The notes beneath the pieces are model-generated. The model saw only the letters and a program-made list of their open reading frames with translations, did no database searches and was not told where the DNA came from. The translations under genes were made by a program, and so were the position numbers. Positions 6,221 through 11,969 of a stretch of DNA of 11,969 bases are shown one piece after another. The stretch lies in NCBI GenBank assembly GCA_903644035.1, contig CAHJXG010000415.1, positions 1 through 11,969 of the forward strand. The letters run 5' to 3'. This stretch comes from Rhodospirillales bacterium (lineage in GTDB: Bacteria; Pseudomonadota; Alphaproteobacteria; Acetobacterales; Acetobacteraceae). Each line of letters starts with the position of its first letter. Within the stretch, counting starts at the first letter, position 1.

Positions 6221-7177
6221 CTACCTGAACTGGTCGGCGACGATCACCTGCGCCAACTGCTCCGGCGATAGCGGTGCCGTCATGAACTTGGAACGGACCC
6301 CGTCTTCCATGACAGCGGCTAGGCCGAGGATCCGGCTGGGGTCGATCGCCGCCATCGGGAAGAACTGATCACGGGTCTGCCGGGCCACGGTTTCCGGGAT
6401 GCCAGCGAAGGCGGCGTAATCCTTCAGCACGGCGTCGTCGGAATACATGGCGGCGACCGTCTCGCGGTAGGCGGTCATGAACGTGACCACGAGCGCCTTC
6501 TTCTGCGCCAACACTGTGGCATGGCTCAAAAGCACGCGGACGGTCTGGTCCCGGGTGGCGGCAACGTCGCTGCCACGGAAGATGGCGCGGGTCTTGCCGT
6601 CGCGCAGCGCCTCCACCCCAAAGGGCGCTGCGGCCCAGCCCACGTCGATCTGGCCCGACATCGTCTGCGTGTAGGTCGCGGGCGGGCTTCCGGTCGCGAC
6701 CATCCGGAAGGGCACCCCGTATTGCGCCATTGCCATCCGCCCGACCGCATCCGTCGAAGAACCGACGGTGGAGAATGCGACGGTCTTTCCGGCCAGGTCC
6801 GCGACCGTCCTCAGCGGCGAGGCAGCCGGGACATACCAGTAGATGTCCGACGCGCCGGTCGTCTGCCCCCCGATGATCCGCACCGGCGCGCCCTTGGCTG
6901 CGGCCCCCAGTACGCCCAGCGTTCCGGCGGCCACCCCGATATCGACGGAGCGGGACAGCACCGCCTGCTGTGTCTCGCCGCCCCCCGCGGTGTAGAGGAT
7001 TTCCAGGTCCAGGCCATGGTTCTTGAATATGCCCGCGCGCTGCCCGAGTTCGGCCACCGACGTATCCCAGTTGCCGCGCTGGCCGACGGCGAGCTTCAGC
7101 GTGTCGGCCCGGGCCGGGGCGTGGCCCAGCATGACAAGGACGGCCGCAAACAGCAGCACGGGACGGAGGCTCGTCAC
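6221..7177 (-). CDS. ABC transporter periplasmic substrate-binding protein, NitT/TauT type (copy 2)
   Basis: A 318-residue secreted receptor and the last gene of the operon. A signal peptide covers about residues 1-24 (basic start, hydrophobic LLFAAVLVMLG, then APARA before DTLKLA); no lipobox cysteine is seen. The mature part has the SsuA/NMT1-like pattern: LKLAVGQRGNWDTSVAELGQ, AGIFKNHGLDLEILYTAGGG, SVDIGVAAGTLGV, then IYWYVPAASPL and GKTVAFSTVGSSTD in the second half of lobe one. By eye about half the residues are shared with the preceding gene product, so the two are tandem paralogues. The GTG start (7177-7175) overlaps the upstream TGA in a GTGA, implying translational coupling. The 3' end is seven bases from the convergent decarboxylase-like gene. 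The ligand is unknown; sulfonates, taurine, nitrate, pyrimidine precursors or aromatic acids are all bound by relatives. Confidence 0.88.
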   Translation of the reverse strand: MTSLRPVLLFAAVLVMLGHAPARADTLKLAVGQRGNWDTSVAELGQRAGIFKNHGLDLEILYTAGGGETQQAVLSRSVDIGVAAGTLGVLGAAAKGAPVRIIGGQTTGASDIYWYVPAASPLRTVADLAGKTVAFSTVGSSTDAVGRMAMAQYGVPFRMVATGSPPATYTQTMSGQIDVGWAAAPFGVEALRDGKTRAIFRGSDVAATRDQTVRVLLSHATVLAQKKALVVTFMTAYRETVAAMYSDDAVLKDYAAFAGIPETVARQTRDQFFPMAAIDPSRILGLAAVMEDGVRSKFMTAPLSPEQLAQVIVADQFR

Positions 7178-8142
7178 GGCACCTTCTCCGCCTGCTTGTT
7201 CTGCACCAGGGTGACGATCTGCTCCGGCCGCAATGGCGCGGCCAGGAATTTGAGCCCGACCGCTTCCTGAGACAAAGAGTCCAGGCCGTGGATACGGTCG
7301 GGCTCAAGGTTGGCGCGGGGGTAGAACTCGTCTCGCACCTGCTTCGCCAGCGCGGGCGTGACACCGGCCCATTTCGCGTAGGCGTCCAGCGCCGCGAGGT
7401 CGGAGTACAGCCAGGCAACGGTCTCGCGATAGGCGTCCATGTAGCGGCCGATCGCGTCCGACTTGCGCGACAGCGACCCGGCATTCGCAATCATCACCCG
7501 CACGGACTGGTCCGCGAAGTCGGGCACATCGCTGCCCCGGCCGATGATGCGGGTGCGGCCGGACGTTGCCGCCTCCACCCCGAACGGGGGAGAGGCCCAG
7601 CCGATATCGATCTGTCCCGACATGGTCTGGGTGAAGGCCGACGCAGGGCTGCCCGCGGCGACGGGCTTCAGCTTGACGTTGAAGACCCGTTGGAAGCCGC
7701 GTACGACCAGGTCGGTCGAGGATCCCGTGGTGGAATAGGCGATGCTTCGGCCCTCGGCCTCCTTGATGGACATCACCGGGGACGCGGCAGGCACGTACCA
7801 GTAGAGGTCGCGGGCACCGACCATGGAGTTGCCGATCACCCGGACCGGCGCGCCCTTGCCGAACGCGCCGATCACCCCGTACGTGCCGACGCCGATCCCG
7901 ATGTCAACACTGCCGGAGATGACGGCCTGCTGGGTCTGGCCGCCGCCCTCGGTATAGAGCAATTCGAGCGTCACCCCGTGCCTGCGAAAGAACCCGGCAT
8001 CCTGACCGAGCTCAGAGACGCTGTTCTCCCAGTTGCCTCGCTGGCCGATTGCGAGCTTCAGCACGTCATCCGCCAGGACCGGGCCGGGGACGATGGCGCC
8101 AGCGATGGCGGACAGCAGGGCGATCAGGCAAAGGCGGCGCAT
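7174..8142 (-). CDS. ABC transporter periplasmic substrate-binding protein, NitT/TauT type (copy 1)
   Basis: A 322-residue secreted binding protein. A signal peptide covers residues 1-24 (MRRLCLIALLSAIAGAIVPG then PVLA, with cleavage before DDVLKL). The mature region gives LKLAIGQRGNWENSVSELGQ, AGFFRRHGVTLELLYTEGGG, QAVISGSVDIGIGVGTYGV and LYWYVPAASPV, then YSTTGSSTDLVV and TQTMSGQIDIGWASPPFGVE, all closely echoed in the next gene. ATG 8142 is chosen over the much longer open frame because it begins a textbook signal peptide, has AAGGAA eight bases upstream, and follows the permease stop by two bases; the upstream extension is a shadow of the permease gene. It probably delivers substrate to the two permeases encoded just before it. 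It shares an ATPase with its paralogue. Confidence 0.9.
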   Translation of the reverse strand: MRRLCLIALLSAIAGAIVPGPVLADDVLKLAIGQRGNWENSVSELGQDAGFFRRHGVTLELLYTEGGGQTQQAVISGSVDIGIGVGTYGVIGAFGKGAPVRVIGNSMVGARDLYWYVPAASPVMSIKEAEGRSIAYSTTGSSTDLVVRGFQRVFNVKLKPVAAGSPASAFTQTMSGQIDIGWASPPFGVEAATSGRTRIIGRGSDVPDFADQSVRVMIANAGSLSRKSDAIGRYMDAYRETVAWLYSDLAALDAYAKWAGVTPALAKQVRDEFYPRANLEPDRIHGLDSLSQEAVGLKFLAAPLRPEQIVTLVQNKQAEKVP

Positions 8143-8144
8143 GG

Positions 8145-8936
8145 CTAGGTTTCCTTCTTGCTTGTGGCGCCCACAGCCCGACGTGCCGCGTGGCCCAAGG
8201 CGACGTTGACCGCGGCTGCGAAGCCCACAACCACGATGAGCAAGCCGTACATGCGGGGCATGTCGAAGCGGGCGTATGCCTGCATGACCGCAAACCCGAC
8301 GCCCTGGTTCGACAGCTTCGTTTCCGCCAGCAGCACCCCGATCAGCGCGACGCCAAAACCCAGCCGCACGCCGTTCAACAGTGGCGCGACGGTCGCGGGC
8401 AGATAGACCTTGAGCACCGTCTGCCAAGGCCGCGCCCTGAACGACCGCGCGACGCGCAGCAGCACCGGGTCTACGCCACGCACGGCGGCTGCGGTGCTGA
8501 GCACCAGCGGGAAGAAGCAGGAAACGGCGCCCATCGCGACCTTGGAAGCGGGGCCGACGCCGCAGAACAGGATCAGCACAGGGAACAGGATGATCTTGGG
8601 CGTGGGCCCCAGCCAAGTGAACCAGCGTTCGAATGCGGCCGACAGCACATGCGACGCACCCAGCGCCAGTCCGGTCGCAACCCCCAGCATGCCGCCGATC
8701 AGCACGGCGGCCAGAAGCTCGCCCCCCGTGATCAACGCGTTCGCCCAGAAGGTTGGATCCGCGATGACGTTCCACAGCCCGGCGGCCAGAGCGCCCAACG
8801 GCGGCACCACGTCCCGGAACAGGAGGCCAGACAGCGCCATCGCCTGCCACCCGCCCAGCAGGAGGATGGCCGCCACCAGTCGGGGTCCAGCCGGTCCGCC
8901 CACGAAGGACCGTGTCAACGACGCCGCTGCAGCCAT
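8145..8936 (-). CDS. ABC transporter permease, SsuC/TauC-like (second of pair)
   Basis: A 263-residue inner-membrane permease of the NitT/TauT class. Hydrophobic segments lie at about 19-37, 68-92, 115-135, 136-152, 190-206 and 230-247, consistent with about six membrane spans. The cytoplasmic EAA-type loop that contacts the ATPase is at about 162-190 (VARSFRARPWQTVLKVYLPA then GVRLGFGVAL). ATG 8936 is supported by a GGGGGGGAG run immediately upstream. The much longer open frame continuing to 9731 is an artefact of high GC opposite the neighbouring permease. The first 22 bases overlap the end of the preceding permease gene, and the stop is two bases before the first binding-protein gene. It differs clearly from the other permease, so the channel may be a heterodimer. 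Confidence 0.9.
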   Translation of the reverse strand: MAAAASLTRSFVGGPAGPRLVAAILLLGGWQAMALSGLLFRDVVPPLGALAAGLWNVIADPTFWANALITGGELLAAVLIGGMLGVATGLALGASHVLSAAFERWFTWLGPTPKIILFPVLILFCGVGPASKVAMGAVSCFFPLVLSTAAAVRGVDPVLLRVARSFRARPWQTVLKVYLPATVAPLLNGVRLGFGVALIGVLLAETKLSNQGVGFAVMQAYARFDMPRMYGLLIVVVGFAAAVNVALGHAARRAVGATSKKET

Positions 8937-9661
8937 CGCTCCCCCCCGTCCAGCACGGTGAAAAGCGAGACGCTGACCAGCACGACGAAGCCGATCGCGG
9001 CCCAGGTGCCGGGCAGGTCGTAACGCTCCGACAGGTCGTTGATCAGCGCTCCCAGCCCACCCAGGTTGATGAGGAACTCCACCCCGACCACGTTGATCAG
9101 CCCGAACATCAGCGCCAAGCGCAGGCCTGTGAACACGCTGGGCAGGGCCGCGGGCAACAGCACGCGGCGGAACTCGGCCGCCCGTCCCAGGCCAAACGAC
9201 CGTCCGACCGCCAGCAATACCGGTCGCACGGCTGAAAACCCGGCGACGGTCTGCAGCACCACGGGCGGCAGGGCAGAAGCGAACGCGATGACCACGACCG
9301 TGCTGGAGGAGCGGCCGAACAGCACCAGGAACAGCGGATAGGCCAGTACCAGAGGTGCTGCCGCGAGCACGGCGACCCAGGGTTCGAACGACCGCCGCAT
9401 GAGTGGCCAGCGATACAGCGCGGCCCCGAGCCCGGTGCCGACCAGGGTGGCCGCCGCGCCGGCCGCGAAGGTTTCGGCCACCGTCGTCAGGAAGCGGGTG
9501 AGGATGCCCTCCTCGGCCAGCAGGCGCGGCAGGGCCGCGGCGATCGCGGTGGGGCGCGGCACCGTGTATTCGTCGACGATCCCGGCGCCGATGGCAAATT
9601 GCAGCAGGACGATCAGCAGGCAGATCGCCAGCAGGCCGAACAGGGGAGCGATGCGTCTCAA
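8915..9661 (-). CDS. ABC transporter permease, SsuC/TauC-like (first of pair)
   Basis: A 248-residue inner-membrane permease. Hydrophobic segments lie at about 7-26, 62-84, 94-116, 120-140, 180-200 and 219-236. The EAA-type loop spans about 152-181 (VGRSFGLGRAAEFRRVLLPA then LPSVFTGLRLAL). The gene most likely starts at TTG 9661-9659, which forms a four-base TTGA overlap with the ATPase stop. There is no in-frame ATG nearby, and the first residues (RRIAPLFGLLAICLL) look like the natural start of the first membrane span. The much longer open frame to 10648 is a shadow of the ATPase gene. It overlaps the next permease by 22 bases. Together they give two different membrane subunits for one ATPase, as in some heterodimeric NitT/TauT-like importers. 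Confidence 0.88.
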   Translation of the reverse strand: MRRIAPLFGLLAICLLIVLLQFAIGAGIVDEYTVPRPTAIAAALPRLLAEEGILTRFLTTVAETFAAGAAATLVGTGLGAALYRWPLMRRSFEPWVAVLAAAPLVLAYPLFLVLFGRSSSTVVVIAFASALPPVVLQTVAGFSAVRPVLLAVGRSFGLGRAAEFRRVLLPAALPSVFTGLRLALMFGLINVVGVEFLINLGGLGALINDLSERYDLPGTWAAIGFVVLVSVSLFTVLDGGERWLQRRR

Positions 9662-10488
9662 CCGCCCGCCTCGGCCATGCCACGCGAGGCCTCTTCCCGC
9701 AGGTCGGCCCAGAGCGAGGCCACGGCGGCACCGAATTCCGGGCTGGTCACCACCTCGGCCGTGCGTGGGCGCGGTAGGTCGATCGTCACGAAGCGTTTCA
9801 GGCGGCCGGGCCGGTAGGTCATGACCAGCACGCGGTCCGACAGCTGCACCGCCTCTGTGATGCTGTGGGTGATGAGCAGGGTCGTCTGGCGCAGCGTCTG
9901 CTGGATCTGCAGCACCTTGTCGCCCAGCAGCAGCCGGGTCTGTTCGTCCAGGGCGGCGAAGGGCTCGTCCATCAGCAGCAGCCGCGGCTTGGCGGCCAGG
10001 GTGCGGGCGATGCACACCCGCTGCCGCATGCCACCCGACAGCTCGGACGGCAGCCGCCGCTCGAAGCCGCGCAGTCCGACCAGCTCGATGAAATGGCGCG
10101 CCTGGTCGTGCCGTTCGCCTCGCGGCATGCCCGCGAGTTCGAGCGGGAAGGCGACGTTGTCGATGACGCTGCGCCAGGGAAAGCACGACTCCTCCTGAAA
10201 GACCGTGCCCACCGCCGGGTGCGGGCCCCGCACCGCAGCGCCCTCCACGCTCACCTGGCCGCTGGTTGCGGGCTGGAGACCGGCGACGATGTTGAAAAGG
10301 GTCGACTTGCCGCAGCCGGACGGGCCGATGATCGAGACGAACTCCCCGGGGCGGATGTCGAACGACACGTCGTCCACGGCCGTCACGCCGTCCGCCGGGG
10401 TCCCGAAGCGCATTGTCACGTTCGCGACCGAAAGCATCGGCGTCCCCGCGCCAGCGTCCGGCCGCGGCATAACCAAAGCCACGCTCAC
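9658..10488 (-). CDS. ABC transporter ATP-binding protein, SsuB/TauB-like
   Basis: A 276-residue cytoplasmic ATPase that powers the importer encoded downstream. All nucleotide-binding motifs are intact: Walker A GPSGCGKST (55-63), Q-loop FQEE with Q98, signature LSGGMRQRV (150-158), Walker B LLLMDEPFAALD (170-181) and switch histidine H208 in LITHSITEAV. The pattern FQEESCFPWRSVIDNVAFPLE (97-117) is typical of the nitrate/taurine/sulfonate subfamily. The start is GTG 10488-10486, overlapping the TGA of the ThDP-enzyme gene in a GTGA. An internal ATG seven codons on and another at residue 18 are alternatives, so the first 17 residues (Pro/Gly-rich, before MLSVANVTMRF) are uncertain. It is the only ATPase for two permeases and two receptors in this operon. 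Confidence 0.93.
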   Translation of the reverse strand: MSVALVMPRPDAGAGTPMLSVANVTMRFGTPADGVTAVDDVSFDIRPGEFVSIIGPSGCGKSTLFNIVAGLQPATSGQVSVEGAAVRGPHPAVGTVFQEESCFPWRSVIDNVAFPLELAGMPRGERHDQARHFIELVGLRGFERRLPSELSGGMRQRVCIARTLAAKPRLLLMDEPFAALDEQTRLLLGDKVLQIQQTLRQTTLLITHSITEAVQLSDRVLVMTYRPGRLKRFVTIDLPRPRTAEVVTSPEFGAAVASLWADLREEASRGMAEAGG

Positions 10489-11969
10489 TTGTCGTGCCGC
10501 ACGAGGGCGGAGGCCATCGCAGGCGTATAGCCCGGCGCCACCCGCACATCGACCACCGCGACGCCGCCCCCCTCGACCGTCGCGATCGCTGCGGCGAACA
10601 CGTCGGGAAGGTCGGCCACGTCCCGCACGGGTCCGAAGCCCTCAGCACCTTGCGCGCGCGCCAGCCCGGCCAGGTCCAGCTCGGGATCGGTCATCCGCTG
10701 GCCGATCCACTTGTTCTCGACGGGCCGCCCGCGCTCCCGTGCCATGCGTTCCTGGTGCACCTCGTCGTTGAAGAAGGACTGGTTGTTGGCCACCACCAGC
10801 AGCAGCGGGATGCGGTAATGCGTCGCGGTCCAGAGTGCGGTGACGCCCATCAGGAAGTCCCCATCGCCGCAGATGGAAACCGACAGGCGTCCGGAGCCCC
10901 GCAACGCGAGTGCCGCGCCGACGGAGATGCCGGGACCGCCACCGATGCCGCCGCCGCCGTCGGAGCCCAGGTAGTCCAACGGATGGCGGAACGGCCAGAA
11001 CCCTCCATCCCATGAAAGCGGCAAATGCAGGAGGGAGACCGGGCGCTCACCTACCGCATCGAACAGGGCCGCGGCCAGATGCGGCACCGCCAGTGCGGCC
11101 TCGGCGTCCGGACGCGGCGCCTGCCATTCCCGGGTCGCTGTGTCACCGGCGGGACACTGTGCCAGCAGGGCTGTGACCGTCGCGTCGGGGTCGGCGGCCA
11201 GGAGCAGGTCGACCGGCGGCAGGCCCTGATGGTCGGCGCTCCAGCCGTTGTGCAACACGTGGTCGAGCGAGACCTGGATGATGCGGGCGCCGGGCGATGC
11301 GCCGTCGAACGCCGTCTTCAGCGTGCCCGCAAGATCGACCCAGTCGAGCGAGAGGATGACGTCCGCCTCGCGGATCGCCGCGACCGTCTCCGGCACGGGA
11401 AACACGCCGGGCTTGCCAGCATGGAGCGAGTGGTCGGTCGGAAAGGCGGCGCCGACCTTGAGGTCTGTCGCGACGCGAGCGCCCAGCGCCTCCGCCAGCC
11501 GAACCCGGTCCGCCCAGGCCGCCTCGCTGCGGCTGACGCGGCCTGCCAGGATCACGGGACGTTCGGCGCCACGCAGCAAAGCGGCCGCGGCGTCCACCAG
11601 CGCCGGGTCTGGCCCGGCCTGTACGCGCGGCATGAAGCGGGCGCAGTCAATCGGCGGCAGCGGCTCGGCCAGCGGCGCTTCCTGCATCGCGGCATCCAGG
11701 TTGACGTAGACGGGGCCGCATGGCGCGGTCCTGGCCAACCAGGCCGCCCGGAACAGGGCCTCGCGCGCAGCGGTCGGAGAGGCGGGCTGCGCGTCCCACT
11801 TCACATACGGCCGCACGATGGCGCCTTGGTCTTGGGACGTGTGGATCCAGTCGATCCAGGGACGGCGCTTGGCGGCATCGACCGGGCCGGTCGCGCCCAG
11901 CACGATCACCGGCATGCGGTCGCACCAGGCGTTGAAGATCGCCATGGTGGCGTGGAACAGGCCGACGTT
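10485..11969 (-). CDS. Thiamine-diphosphate-dependent enzyme, acetolactate synthase/benzoylformate decarboxylase superfamily (5' partial)
   Basis: 494 residues are visible; the frame stays open to the window edge, with NVGLFHAT before the first internal Met, so that Met (11945) is not the true start. By comparison with the superfamily about 80-90 N-terminal residues are missing, including the catalytic Glu of the PYR domain. The layout is the rest of the PYR domain (visible residues about 1-80), a central domain (PALVDAAAALLRGAERPVILAGR, about 122-145 onward), then the PP domain. The PP domain carries the thiamine-diphosphate/Mg motif GDG-X24-NN (ICGDGDFLMGV to VVANNQSFFND) and a Gly-rich loop before it. 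Known relatives decarboxylate or ligate 2-oxo acids; the substrate cannot be told from this sequence. It is the first visible gene of the operon and overlaps the ATPase start in GTGA, so its activity is likely linked to the imported compound. The promoter is outside the window. Confidence 0.85.
   Translation of the reverse strand, partial: NVGLFHATMAIFNAWCDRMPVIVLGATGPVDAAKRRPWIDWIHTSQDQGAIVRPYVKWDAQPASPTAAREALFRAAWLARTAPCGPVYVNLDAAMQEAPLAEPLPPIDCARFMPRVQAGPDPALVDAAAALLRGAERPVILAGRVSRSEAAWADRVRLAEALGARVATDLKVGAAFPTDHSLHAGKPGVFPVPETVAAIREADVILSLDWVDLAGTLKTAFDGASPGARIIQVSLDHVLHNGWSADHQGLPPVDLLLAADPDATVTALLAQCPAGDTATREWQAPRPDAEAALAVPHLAAALFDAVGERPVSLLHLPLSWDGGFWPFRHPLDYLGSDGGGGIGGGPGISVGAALALRGSGRLSVSICGDGDFLMGVTALWTATHYRIPLLLVVANNQSFFNDEVHQERMARERGRPVENKWIGQRMTDPELDLAGLARAQGAEGFGPVRDVADLPDVFAAAIATVEGGGVAVVDVRVAPGYTPAMASALVRHDK

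Noticed and set aside
8145..9731. A 528-codon open frame running from the second permease across the first.
   Set aside because: Only the last 263 codons look like a protein. The upstream part is Arg/Gly/Ala-rich noise opposite a better-supported permease in another frame.
8915..10648. A 577-codon open frame extending the first permease through the ATPase gene.
   Set aside because: The extension overlaps a fully motif-complete ATPase in another frame and has no domain of its own; the TTG start at 9661 explains the permease.
1..11969. tRNA or rRNA genes, CRISPR arrays, toxin-antitoxin or phage genes.
   Set aside because: Looked for on both strands by eye; no tRNA-like clover sequence, regular repeat-spacer pattern or recognisable protein of these types was found.

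Overview
The window looks like chromosomal DNA from a GC-rich alphaproteobacterium, probably of the Rhodospirillales/Acetobacteraceae type. This rests on the high GC, the frequent GTG/TTG starts, the core order argS-dgt-erpA-xthA, a HisKA_2-type sensor kinase, and an IS256 relative of the kind common in that group. The assignment is inference from gene content; no database comparison was made.

Bases 1-2601 are housekeeping. The 5' end of argS and all of dgt (dNTPase family) lie on the minus strand. Divergent from them, on the plus strand, are erpA (iron-sulfur carrier) and xthA (exonuclease III). A GAF/HisKA_2 histidine kinase (2605-3759, minus) converges on xthA with only 3 bases between the stops and has no response regulator in view.

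Bases 3760-5223 are a gene-poor junction. About 560 bases have no recognisable gene but carry small direct and inverted repeats. They are followed by a decayed IS256-family insertion sequence (about 4360-5121). The IS keeps recognisable ends, the transposase N-terminus, part of the catalytic domain and the C-terminus, but has two large internal deletions and a frameshift.

Bases 5224-11969 are a metabolic/transport locus. One plus-strand gene encodes a 4,5-dihydroxyphthalate decarboxylase-like protein. Converging on it is a tightly overlapping minus-strand operon, in transcription order: a thiamine-diphosphate (ThDP) dependent enzyme of the acetolactate synthase/benzoylformate decarboxylase superfamily (5' end outside the window), a NitT/TauT-type ABC ATPase, two different permeases, and two paralogous periplasmic binding proteins. 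The likely plan is uptake of a small organic acid or aromatic compound by a transporter with two permeases and two receptors, followed by ThDP-dependent and possibly decarboxylase chemistry. The substrate cannot be read from the sequence. This locus is the most likely place for undescribed biology in the window.
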